A DNA stretch of 29,307 nucleotides from Firmicutes bacterium UBA4881 (GTDB lineage: Bacteria; Bacillota; DTU065). Location: the NCBI GenBank assembly GCA_002399235.1, contig DHDH01000028.1:108196-137502 (forward strand), given 5' to 3'. The position numbers and the translations under genes were made by a program. The notes under the pieces were generated by a model. It did not search any database, was not told the DNA's origin, and saw only the letters and a list, made by a program, of their open reading frames with translations. This document shows positions 1 to 7,474 of this stretch, piece by piece; within the stretch, counting starts at the first letter, position 1, and each line of letters begins with the position of its first letter.

Positions 1-1463
1 AACCCGCCACTACCTTCATTAAGGATGCGTTCTAAGGTCTCTTGTAGTTTCTCTTGAGCGTTAAATGGCATACGATAGAGCTTACTTTCAATGCCTCCTA
101 ACATCATATCCGATAAAGATCTACCTAAGAAATCTTTTTCCCAGACTGAAGACGGATTTTTAGCAAACTCATCAGCTAGTTGCCCTACAAGTTCTTCACC
201 TTGTTTTTCTGTGCCAACAAATGGTGTTACTTCAGCAAAAATATCTGCTTTAATTATGTGATAAGATGGAGCTGAAGCTCTCAATTTGAGTCCAAACCTA
301 TGGCCTTGTTTAATTGCTTCTGGTGCTTCTAAAACTATATCTCCTTTGCCTGGTCTAACAATTCCATATCCTTTGTTTTTCACTTCTTGTAAAGCATCAG
401 CAACTTTATCATATTCTTTTTTCGAGCGTCCAAGTTCAATTAAAAGGCTAAATAAACCAGCTTCATTTTCTACTGCAAAACCTGTCATCTCAGTGAGTAT
501 ATTATAAAAGACCTCTGCTTTAAGATTAAGTTTAATTCTCGCTCTACCATGTCCTAAGTCCATCTCTGGTGAAAGAGCATTTTCAAGTAGATCGATCTCT
601 GTGTAGAGTTTTTCTCTCGCCCAAGCAACTTCTTTAGCCCTATTTATATTAGCTACATTATCAAAAATCGCTTTTTCTAATGATTGCCTCAAGTCATGTT
701 CAAGAGGTAACTCGCCAATCCAATTAGGTAACTCTACTGCAATCTCTCTTAAAGGGAACTCATAGAGAAGGCTGGAGAGGATGTTAGCAATTTGGGTTTC
801 TGTTAAGTGAAGACAATCAACTGGCACTACTGAAACACCATAACGCATCGATAACTCTGCTGCTAACATCGTTGCGTTTTCGCCCTCTGGTTCTACTGAG
901 TTTAAGAGTACTATAAAAGGTTTACCTAATTCCTTTAACTCTCTAATAACTCTCTCTTCGGCTTCTAGGTAGCTCTCTCTAGGTAAATCAGTTATAGAGC
1001 CATCTGTAGTTACGACAAGACCAATATTAGAGTGATCTTGAATTACCTTTCTGGTACCCATCTCGGCAGCCTTCTCAAAACTCATCTCTTCCTCGCTCCA
1101 AGGGGTGCGTACCAATCTAAGCCCTGCTTCATCATAATAGCCAACGGCGCCACTAACTGTATAGCCAACACAATCTACTAACCGCAAACTAGCCCTGATG
1201 CCCTCTGGTAACTCCACAGTAACTGCTTCATCTGGAACAAATTTAGGCTCTGTGGTCATAATCATGCGTCCTGAACCACTCTGAGGTAGTTCATCGCGGG
1301 TACGCTTTTTTAGTTGTTCGTCGCGAATTAATGGCAATACCATTAGATCTACAAATCTTTTAATAAATGTCGATTTGCCTGTACGCACAGGGCCTACTAC
1401 ACCAATATAGATATCCCCCCTGGTACGGGCCACTATGTCCCTAAATACCGCTGTGGCTTCCAT
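1..1463 (-). CDS. spoIVA: SpoIVA, spore coat morphogenetic ATPase (3' end cut by window)
   Basis: SpoIVA polymerises on the forespore outer membrane using ATP and forms the basement layer on which the spore coat is built. The reading frame runs from ATG at 1463 to the window edge, giving 487 visible residues. The N-terminus carries a Walker A motif, GPVRTGKST (about residues 24-32), followed by KRTRDELPQSGSGRMIMTTE (the family's conserved ELPQS and TTEPKF region). The last visible residues are GSGG, and in B. subtilis SpoIVA (492 aa, from memory) this lies a few residues before the C-terminus, so only about six codons are missing. The start is supported by a GGGAGGGAAG ribosome binding site. 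The gene stands alone behind a 420-bp non-coding leader. In B. subtilis it is transcribed by sigma-E in the mother cell; I found no convincing sigma-E promoter here. The identification is very secure. Confidence 0.96.
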   Translation of the reverse strand, partial: MEATAVFRDIVARTRGDIYIGVVGPVRTGKSTFIKRFVDLMVLPLIRDEQLKKRTRDELPQSGSGRMIMTTEPKFVPDEAVTVELPEGIRASLRLVDCVGYTVSGAVGYYDEAGLRLVRTPWSEEEMSFEKAAEMGTRKVIQDHSNIGLVVTTDGSITDLPRESYLEAEERVIRELKELGKPFIVLLNSVEPEGENATMLAAELSMRYGVSVVPVDCLHLTETQIANILSSLLYEFPLREIAVELPNWIGELPLEHDLRQSLEKAIFDNVANINRAKEVAWAREKLYTEIDLLENALSPEMDLGHGRARIKLNLKAEVFYNILTEMTGFAVENEAGLFSLLIELGRSKKEYDKVADALQEVKNKGYGIVRPGKGDIVLEAPEAIKQGHRFGLKLRASAPSYHIIKADIFAEVTPFVGTEKQGEELVGQLADEFAKNPSSVWEKDFLGRSLSDMMLGGIESKLYRMPFNAQEKLQETLERILNEGSGG

Positions 1464-1805
1464 ATTCTACTTCCCTCCCAGGCTTTTAGCCTCTTTGGCT
1501 TTTAATAAACAGTTTCGTTCTCTAAAAAATATGCGACTAAGTAATTAATGAGAACCAAAAATAGCTTCTAAGTCGTTTAGGTGACAAATTTAATCTGATT
1601 TTAAAGTCACATTTTAAATTTATTTGGTTGTACTAATTTTTATTAGTAGTTTTATTAAAAACGAAAAAAAAACTAGGTAGCAAAAATCTTAAAGTGACCA
1701 CCTGCAACAAGCTTTTACATTGTTCTCTTAGAATTGTAAGTTATTGACTCCAGCGATTTTAAGCACAACCTACAAATAAATAATTTAAGTATTTAGCAAA
1801 CAAAA
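1464..1805. other. A+T-rich non-coding leader upstream of spoIVA
   Basis: No credible coding region is seen on either strand. On the minus strand it holds, in order, a weak six-pair stem (1698-1703 with 1675-1680) followed by nine U (1672-1664), a seven-pair hairpin with a four-base loop (1631-1648), and a small AGGCU/AGCCU hairpin (1480-1492) just before the spoIVA ribosome binding site. A GCATATT element near 1530 resembles a sigma-E -35, but no matching -10 follows at the right distance. The spoIVA promoter should lie in this stretch, but I cannot place it. Confidence 0.4.
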
Positions 1806-1840
1806 ATACAGCCCTAGTCTTATAGAGATTAGAGCTGTAT
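1801..1840 (-). terminator. Rho-independent terminator after the gene at 1888
   Basis: Arms at 1826-1840 and 1806-1820 form a 15-pair stem with two G-U pairs and a five-base loop. On the minus strand the stem runs straight into AUUUUUGUUUG. It lies about 48 bases past the stop codon of the preceding minus-strand gene. Confidence 0.8.
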
Positions 1841-1887
1841 AAAACATCTTTCATATATTAAAAACCAGAATCTTAACATCATACAGC

Positions 1888-2394
1888 CTAGCCATTATAC
1901 CACACTGGAATTATCAGCTCGGGATGTGCTTGACTAAACTCAACAATGCACTTTCCTTCGCAAAAAAAGCCCCAACCTGCAATTTCGGGAGTAGCATCTC
2001 TAGCGTCTGGGTCCATAAAGAAAGGACTATCTAAACCTTCTTTCCTAGCTAATTCCCAACTTATACCAATAATTGGATATCCCTTATATCGATTCTTAAA
2101 CAGAGGCAAAAAAATCATGACTCCTTCTGGATTCGTCTTATGACACAAAACACATGTAGGTGTCAGATCTGTAGGAGCTAGTTTGTTACGCATATGGTCT
2201 ACTGCAATTCGGTATTGGCGCTCTGTCGGCCAGTCTAACAGTAATCCACCAATGATAATGCTTTCAGGGTATTTAGGATTTATGTATTGCTGTAAAACAT
2301 CTCTAGGTGTACCCTCTCGATAAATCGTAAGGTTATTTGCCAAAGTCCATTTAGCTTGAGATCTATCCTTTGTGTTCCACCCAAAAATACTCAA
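1888..2394 (-). CDS. Unknown protein with four cysteines (possible zinc site)
   Basis: I do not recognise this family. The 168-residue protein has no signal peptide or membrane segment. It has two cysteine pairs, CVLC (C81, C84) and CEGKC (C145, C149), spaced as for a single zinc or other metal site. The middle is hydrophobic and aromatic (for example IFLPLFKNRYKGYPIIGIS). The start is TTG at 2394, preceded by AAGGAGA nine bases upstream; no ATG fits better. It is flanked by non-coding DNA on both sides and followed by its own terminator, so it is a single-gene unit between spoIVA and the plsY/der/spoIIP operon. A TTGACT element lies upstream with a poor -10 at 17 bases. Good codon structure and a dedicated RBS and terminator make it a real gene. 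A spore role is only a guess from its neighbours. Confidence 0.78.
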   Translation of the reverse strand: MSIFGWNTKDRSQAKWTLANNLTIYREGTPRDVLQQYINPKYPESIIIGGLLLDWPTERQYRIAVDHMRNKLAPTDLTPTCVLCHKTNPEGVMIFLPLFKNRYKGYPIIGISWELARKEGLDSPFFMDPDARDATPEIAGWGFFCEGKCIVEFSQAHPELIIPVWYNG

Positions 2395-2690
2395 CCCAAA
2401 GATCTCCTTTCCAGAAGTAATATCGTTTTCTGTACAAAAATGGTTGATGTAATAGTCAAAACAAAATAGCTAATATGTCTTTTTGCACAATTACTCCATT
2501 TTGGTACTTTACTTCCCTATTTGTCACCTTTATCCTTTTCAGTGTACTTTTTAAAAGTTATTGCGAATTATGACATTAGTGTTGTTGTGGTATTCTAACT
2601 GAGCCAATACCCAATGACTACTAGATACCTTCTTAACAGCTTTTTTGCATACCATTAAGTAGGCTTTTTGAAAGCTCATTTTTCCATTAA
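2395..2690. other. Non-coding region upstream of the gene at 1888
   Basis: No supported gene is seen. It contains the ribosome binding site for the TTG start at 2394 and a TTGACT-N17-TGTACA element (minus strand, ending near 2429) that matches a sigma-A promoter well only in its -35. The remainder is A+T rich without repeats or strong hairpins. Confidence 0.35.
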
Positions 2691-2743
2691 TAAAAAAGGG
2701 CTACTACACAACAAATTTATGAATTAGTTGTGTAGTAGCCCTT
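2691..2743 (-). terminator. Strong rho-independent terminator ending the der/plsY operon
   Basis: Arms 2727-2743 and 2696-2712 are perfectly complementary over 17 bases. A further inner AATT/AATT pairing sits around a small loop. On the minus strand the stem leads into a run of U (2697-2692). It starts ten bases past the stop codon of the ACT-domain gene. Confidence 0.92.
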
Positions 2744-2752
2744 CAATTGATA

Positions 2753-3145
2753 TTAATAATTTATAATATTGTAATCAGCTTGTTTTAAAGCTTCGCAAGC
2801 TTTCGCTAAATCTTTCTTTTTTACAAGTAGATAATCGGTATCAAAGGTAGATATAGCAAAGATGCTAACACTAGCCTTCATTAAAGTCGTACTCAGCGAA
2901 GCTAAGATACCAACTAAGGCAAAATCTAGCGGTCCTAAAACTTTTATGACTCGCCAATCTCCTTCACTCTTCACATTAGAAGGTACAGTAGATTGTAAAC
3001 AAACTAGAGAAAGTTCTTCTTTAGTTTTAGTAAGAGCGTAATAATCGCCCTGTAAAGCCCAGTTAGGTATCTTTGCCTCTGGTTCTAGCTGGCAAACCGC
3101 AAACTCGCCTGTTAAAACTTCTAGATTCAATTTAATCCTACTCAT
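2753..3145 (-). CDS. ACT-domain protein, probable amino-acid sensor
   Basis: A protein of about 130 residues with the features of the small stand-alone ACT proteins (ACT_7/CASTOR-like). These have an N-terminal half ending in a WRVIKVLGPLDF segment and a C-terminal ACT fold with GILASLSTTLMKASVSIFAI and TFDTDYLLVKK. Such proteins bind amino acids, but the ligand here cannot be read from the sequence. The frame is open from a TTG at 3181, but the ATG at 3145 has a far better ribosome binding site (AGGGGAAG, six bases upstream) and gives the usual family N-terminus, so I start there. It is the last gene of the spoIIP-DUF3189-der-plsY transcription unit, 42 bases after plsY. The family call is good; the function is unknown. 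Confidence 0.82.
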   Translation of the reverse strand: MSRIKLNLEVLTGEFAVCQLEPEAKIPNWALQGDYYALTKTKEELSLVCLQSTVPSNVKSEGDWRVIKVLGPLDFALVGILASLSTTLMKASVSIFAISTFDTDYLLVKKKDLAKACEALKQADYNIINY

Positions 3146-3187
3146 TAAACTTCCCCTATAATTTTCTAGTGAGAAACGCAATTTCCC

Positions 3188-3781
3188 TTAAGGCTTTTTT
3201 TTGAAACTAAACTTAGACTCAGTACCCGAAAGTAACCGCTGAAGATTACCTTTATGTCGATAAACAGCAAAAGCTCCCGCAAAGATACTCATTAGCACAT
3301 ATGGAAGTGAATAACCAAAAAAGAAAACTACGATAGGCATAGCTATAGCCGAGATCACTGAAGCTAAAGAAACATATTTAGTAACAGCAACAGTCACTAC
3401 CCATAAGGGAAAGAGAATTAAGAAAGCTTTAGGGAACAAGAATAATGCTACACCAGCTGTAGTAGCTACACCCTTTCCCCCGACAAATTTTAGGTAAGCA
3501 GACCAATTATGGCCAGCAATAGCGGCTAGTCCTCCTAGCACAGCCCCAATTTCTTTAGCCAAATAATAACCGATCATAGCACTAAAAAGACCTTTTAACA
3601 GATCAAGTACTAAAACAGAAATCCCTAACTTAGCACCAGTGTTCCGATGAACATTAGTTGCACCGATGTTACCGCTACCTAACTTTCTGATATCTATACC
3701 CAAGAAAATTCTACATAAAAGTAAGCCAAAGGGGATCGACCCTAAAAAGTAGCCGATTAAAATGCTTAGGACTACAAGCAT
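3188..3781 (-). CDS. plsY: Glycerol-3-phosphate acyltransferase PlsY
   Basis: PlsY transfers an acyl group from acyl-phosphate to glycerol-3-phosphate, the first step of phospholipid synthesis at the inner face of the membrane. The 197-residue protein is of normal length with about five to six hydrophobic segments. All three family motifs are visible: GSGNIGATN (residues 35-43), GHNWSAYLKFVGGKGVAT (90-107) and the RHKGNLQRLLSGTE stretch near 175-188. It lies three bases downstream of der on the same strand, an order common in Clostridia, and is followed by the ACT-domain gene. The second acylation step is supplied by plsC at 9565. Confidence 0.97.
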   Translation of the reverse strand: MLVVLSILIGYFLGSIPFGLLLCRIFLGIDIRKLGSGNIGATNVHRNTGAKLGISVLVLDLLKGLFSAMIGYYLAKEIGAVLGGLAAIAGHNWSAYLKFVGGKGVATTAGVALFLFPKAFLILFPLWVVTVAVTKYVSLASVISAIAMPIVVFFFGYSLPYVLMSIFAGAFAVYRHKGNLQRLLSGTESKFSFKKKP

Positions 3782-3784
3782 ACG

Positions 3785-5125
3785 CTACTCCTTTCCCCGC
3801 CCTTTATAGGCGTTTTCTTCGTTGCGTGCTCTATAGCTAAGGGTAATTCTTGAACCTAGAAAGCCGAAGGCCTCTCTAAGGCGATTTTCTAAATAACGTT
3901 CGTAAGAGAAATGCATTAGCAAAGGATCATTGACAAACAAAGTAAATCTAGGTGGTTTGGTTCCTGATTGTGTTGCGTAGTAGATTCTTAGTCTCTGACC
4001 TTTGTCAGAGGGTGGCTCTTGCATTCTCATCGCATCACGAATGATTTCGTTAATTCTACTTGTAGGTGCTTCTATTGAGGCCTCTGTATTAACTTGAATA
4101 ATCAGCTGTAAAAGGTCAATAATCCTTTGACCCGTTTTAGCTGAGATCAACGTTATTGGTGCATAAGTAGCAAAAGCTAATTTATTCTTTATCTCTTCCA
4201 CAGTCTTTTCAAAAGTACCTGTCTCTTTGGTAATCAGATCCCATTTATTACCAGTAAATATAAGAGCTTTCCCTTGTTCGTGTGCATAACCAGCTATTTT
4301 AGTATCTTGTTCGGTTACACCTTCAACTAGATCAATGATATGAACTACTACATCGGCTTCGTCAATAGCTTTTAAGGAGCGTACTACACTGTAGCGTTCA
4401 ACCGATTCCCAGATGCGTCCTTTTTTCCTAAGTCCAGCTGTATCAATAAGAACAAAGTTCTGATTGTTAAATTGAAAAGGTACATCAATAGCATCCCTGG
4501 TAGTACCTGGGATATCACTGACTATAACTCTTTGTTCACCTAAAAGGTTATTTAGTAAAGACGATTTCCCTACATTTGGTCTACCAACGATTGCTACTTT
4601 AATTGAACCTGTGTAATCAGGGATATTGATCTCTGGCATCAATTCCATAACTTTATCTAGTAGATCACCAGTACCAATACCATGTTCAGCTGAAACACGT
4701 ACAACATCGCCTAGACCTAAAGAGTAAAAATCCCACAGCTCATGACCTGTGGCATTTTCTAGTTTGTTGGCTGCAATAACAATTTGTTTACCCTTTGCTC
4801 TAAGCACCTGGGCAATCTCTTCATCTGCTGCTGTAACTCCTTCTCTACCGTCAACTACAAAAATTATAACATCTGCTTCTTCTACAGCTAGTTCAGCTTG
4901 CATTCTGGTTTCTTTCAAGAAGGGGCCATCTTCTTTGAGGACAATACCACCAGTATCAATTACGGTAAATACTTGTCCATTCCATTCAGACTCACCATAT
5001 ATGCGATCCCTGGTAACTCCAGGATAATCTTCGACTATAGCTTTACGTTCTCCACACAGTCGATTAAACAAAGTTGATTTGCCAACATTCGGTCGACCAA
5101 CGATTGCTACAATTCCCTTAGGCAT
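3785..5125 (-). CDS. der: Ribosome biogenesis GTPase Der (EngA)
   Basis: Der is an essential GTPase with two tandem G domains and acts in maturation of the 50S ribosomal subunit. At 446 residues it has the normal length. The first G domain has GRPNVGKST (10-18), DTGG (57-60) and NKLE (120-123). The second has GRPNVGKSS (181-189), a DTAG motif and NKWD. The last 100 residues form the KH-like domain, including the PPRFTLFVNDP strand and RYLENRLREAFGF helix. NKLE replaces the textbook NKxD in the first domain; I recall similar Glu variants in other bacterial Der proteins. The gene starts five bases after the DUF3189 gene and is followed closely by plsY. Confidence 0.98.
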   Translation of the reverse strand: MPKGIVAIVGRPNVGKSTLFNRLCGERKAIVEDYPGVTRDRIYGESEWNGQVFTVIDTGGIVLKEDGPFLKETRMQAELAVEEADVIIFVVDGREGVTAADEEIAQVLRAKGKQIVIAANKLENATGHELWDFYSLGLGDVVRVSAEHGIGTGDLLDKVMELMPEINIPDYTGSIKVAIVGRPNVGKSSLLNNLLGEQRVIVSDIPGTTRDAIDVPFQFNNQNFVLIDTAGLRKKGRIWESVERYSVVRSLKAIDEADVVVHIIDLVEGVTEQDTKIAGYAHEQGKALIFTGNKWDLITKETGTFEKTVEEIKNKLAFATYAPITLISAKTGQRIIDLLQLIIQVNTEASIEAPTSRINEIIRDAMRMQEPPSDKGQRLRIYYATQSGTKPPRFTLFVNDPLLMHFSYERYLENRLREAFGFLGSRITLSYRARNEENAYKGRGKE

Positions 5126-5129
5126 ATAA

Positions 5130-5594
5130 TCACCTCTTTCTGCCGTAATTGTTCCTTACCTTCTCTACCAATTCTATAATACTAGGCAGAGCCCTCAAAG
5201 TCCCTTTAACACAGAGAGGTCGGCCTAGAAAGGCAAGGCCGAGGTAACGGGAAAGGAAACCTCCTACCCGCATACTTATATTAACACATGGCAGTGTATC
5301 AATAAAGACGATATCTTCAAGAAGTGTAATAGCTGGGGTTTCCAGACATAAACTTTTGTAAAAATTATAGATCATTAAAAAGCGATTACCCCGTCCTAAG
5401 GAGTAAATTCTATTACCCCATTCATCAGAGCCATGATAAAAAAGGCGGCCCCAAGCGGCCGCAGTTAGCCTATCAAATAGTGGTAATGCTAATAGATCCT
5501 CCCCACGTGAATGAAGATTTATCTTTTTTGTATGCAAAGAAGCGGCAGTTACCGAAGAGTGGGTGCCTCCATAGCAATGATAGACAATGATCAT
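5130..5594 (-). CDS. DUF3189 family protein
   Basis: A 154-residue soluble protein opening with IIVYHCYGGTHSSVTAASLH, the hallmark of the DUF3189 family found mainly in spore-forming Clostridia. The N-terminal strand followed by a Gly/Ser/Thr-rich turn resembles a phosphate-binding loop, but it is not a classic Walker A, so no activity should be claimed. Its start overlaps the end of spoIIP by four bases (ATGA), and der follows after five bases. The conserved coupling with spoIIP suggests sporulation-linked expression, but this is inference. Confidence 0.85.
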   Translation of the reverse strand: MIIVYHCYGGTHSSVTAASLHTKKINLHSRGEDLLALPLFDRLTAAAWGRLFYHGSDEWGNRIYSLGRGNRFLMIYNFYKSLCLETPAITLLEDIVFIDTLPCVNISMRVGGFLSRYLGLAFLGRPLCVKGTLRALPSIIELVEKVRNNYGRKR

Positions 5595-6604
5595 GGTTTT
5601 TCTCTCCGTCTTCTCCTTAGAGAATGAGTCAATCTCTCTCCTAAGTTTTTAAAGGCTTCAAGACCATTTTTATTGATCAATAAGAATATTGCAGTGCCTA
5701 CAATTCCTATGAGTAAAACCCAAAAGATACCACTACGAGCACCCGACCTCTCACTACGTCCTCCACCTTGGGGTAAGGTCTGTGCAATTACTGCACCGAA
5801 TTTTCGGGCAGATACTAAAGCATCATCTAAAGTTAAAACATGGGTACCAAATTCCAAAAGAATTGTCCTAGGGCCAATATCCTGATTATAATTACCTTTA
5901 GCCCAAAAGATACCTTCAATGATACCAGGATAATTATTATCAGCATGAGCTTTAATAGCCTTAGCAAACTCAAAGTTATTAGTGCGATTTTGATTTTGTT
6001 TGCCAGTCACAATCCTTACCTTAGCAGCTGACTGTCCATTTACATCGGTTTTATAGATGTTTGGATCAGGAATTGCATCCCTGTGGACATCGATTAATGT
6101 AACAGGATTATAGCGTAAGAGCTTAGCTGCTGTATCTCGCGAACGATTATAAGCTGTGCCATCATGAGGATTATGGTTAGCTTGTGACCATTTAACCTCA
6201 AAACCTTCAGCTTCTAACGATTCTTTCAAAGCTTTACCTACATCATAGATCTCACCGGGATAAGGCCGACTAGCTTCTCCTGGTAAATATGATTCATCAC
6301 TATGAGTGTGATAGATACCAATTACTGGCTTTGAACCCCCGACTTGAATATCTAAAGGCATTGTTAAATAGGTGCTAAGATCCACTACACCAGTTTGTCT
6401 TACCTTAACCTGGCCATTTTCTACACTAACGACTTCATATTCTTTGTTATCGGCTGATATGTAAACATCACCTGTAGTTAATTCAAGAGATGTTTGGGTA
6501 AGTTTATTGCCCTTTTCGTCTATAAGATCATATATCTTGTATTCTGCCAAACTAGGAAGCGCCACAATGAGCAATATTAGTAGGAGAATCAATTTACTTT
6601 TCAT
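5591..6604 (-). CDS. spoIIP: SpoIIP, septal peptidoglycan amidase/endopeptidase
   Basis: SpoIIP cuts cell-wall peptidoglycan at the sporulation septum and drives engulfment together with SpoIID and SpoIIM. The 337-residue protein has an N-terminal hydrophobic segment (4-20) ending in SLA, followed by a catalytic SpoIIP domain. Visible metal and catalytic motifs are IYHTHSDESY (H99, H101, E104), IDVHRDA (D172, H174) and LLEFGTH (E251, H255). In contrast to B. subtilis SpoIIP, a second hydrophobic helix follows (about 293-310), with a basic tail containing RRRRR. It overlaps the upstream membrane-protein gene by four bases and the DUF3189 gene by four bases, so the three are likely translated together. 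In B. subtilis spoIIP is under sigma-E; no promoter could be assigned here. Confidence 0.95.
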   Translation of the reverse strand: MKSKLILLLILLIVALPSLAEYKIYDLIDEKGNKLTQTSLELTTGDVYISADNKEYEVVSVENGQVKVRQTGVVDLSTYLTMPLDIQVGGSKPVIGIYHTHSDESYLPGEASRPYPGEIYDVGKALKESLEAEGFEVKWSQANHNPHDGTAYNRSRDTAAKLLRYNPVTLIDVHRDAIPDPNIYKTDVNGQSAAKVRIVTGKQNQNRTNNFEFAKAIKAHADNNYPGIIEGIFWAKGNYNQDIGPRTILLEFGTHVLTLDDALVSARKFGAVIAQTLPQGGGRSERSGARSGIFWVLLIGIVGTAIFLLINKNGLEAFKNLGERLTHSLRRRRREKP

Positions 6605-7362
6605 ATTTTATTCTCCTCCAAAAAGACCCGTACATCTCCATTATCACCAATTTCCATCACTAAAAAAGGCTCTGTTACTCGAAATGCATGAGTCGCTTGT
6701 TCAACATCCCTTGGTGCATTACCCTTTTTTAAACCAGTCGGATAATTATCACCTTTTTCTGGACCACCTTGAATCATCTCTCTAGTTTCGCCGATTACCT
6801 CAGCTAAGATAATCGCTACTAATCCTGCTATGAGAGCACCGGTGAAAAATCCTGCCGTACCCAAATTAGCCGGTCCCCCTTCAGTTACTTGCTGATAAAC
6901 TAGGCTAGCTGCCCCTAATAGTAACATACTTCCTAAGCCACCAATAAATGCCGCTCTTCGCGAACGGCCTAATAAATAGGCAATTACACCTGCTATAGCA
7001 CCAAAAAGGTACATGGGATCGATAAAAGTAAAACTAGGATTTTCGGGACCAAAATCAAAAAAATAGCTGATCCCAAATACTACAAGCGCACTAATGACAA
7101 TCGCTAATACACCGCGAACTCTTTCTGTGTTACTTGAAGCTTTCGCCAATAAAAACACTACTAAAATCGCTGGTATGATAAAGCCACCAATATTTACAGA
7201 GACACGCCCTATAGGCAGGTCAAAATAACTTCCTGCCCAAATAAGGCCAATTACAAATAGTGCTTGTTTATCGGTTAATCCTGTCCGATCTAGTGCTCGA
7301 TGCCCTAATATAATGACAAGAAGTGCAGTTATAGCAAGAAGAGCTGTTGAAGTGGTTGTCAT
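6601..7362 (-). CDS. Polytopic membrane protein, resembles DUF1614 family
   Basis: A 253-residue integral membrane protein with about seven hydrophobic segments and a short soluble C-terminal domain (after about residue 205) ending in VRVFLEEN. The segment ALDRTGLTDKQALFVIGLIW followed by PIGRVSVNIGGFIIPAIL resembles DUF1614 membrane proteins, based on memory of the family. No catalytic motif is seen. The frame is open to an ATG at 7398, but that ATG has no ribosome binding site. The ATG at 7362 sits behind a near-perfect GGAGGTGAT, so I start there. It overlaps spoIIP by four bases and is the first gene of the spoIIP-der-plsY unit, 83 bases after the terminator of the preceding operon. A role in sporulation or envelope is possible but unproven. 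Confidence 0.8.
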   Translation of the reverse strand: MTTTSTALLAITALLVIILGHRALDRTGLTDKQALFVIGLIWAGSYFDLPIGRVSVNIGGFIIPAILVVFLLAKASSNTERVRGVLAIVISALVVFGISYFFDFGPENPSFTFIDPMYLFGAIAGVIAYLLGRSRRAAFIGGLGSMLLLGAASLVYQQVTEGGPANLGTAGFFTGALIAGLVAIILAEVIGETREMIQGGPEKGDNYPTGLKKGNAPRDVEQATHAFRVTEPFLVMEIGDNGDVRVFLEENKI

Positions 7363-7440
7363 ACCATCACCTCCGCTTTCTTCTGCTAGATTCTCCATTT
7401 TTGACTAAAGCTATACTTGCTGTAAACATTTCTGCTTAAA

Positions 7441-7470
7441 AGGAAAAGCTGCTGACGAGTCAGCAGCTTT
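7441..7470 (-). terminator. Rho-independent terminator after ispH-S1
   Basis: Minus-strand hairpin with an 11-pair perfect stem (7460-7470 with 7445-7455) and a four-base loop, followed by UUUUCCUUUU. The stop codon of the fusion gene lies five bases before it. It ends the long aro/cmk/plsC/ispH unit. Confidence 0.8.
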
Positions 7471-7474
7471 ATTA

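Noticed and set aside
1..10. spoIVA looks truncated or broken
   Set aside because: The frame is open to the window edge and the last residues match the region just before the normal C-terminus; only the window ends.
4756..4767. Der first G domain has NKLE instead of NKxD
   Set aside because: I recall Glu at this place in Der from other bacteria, so it is probably normal variation.
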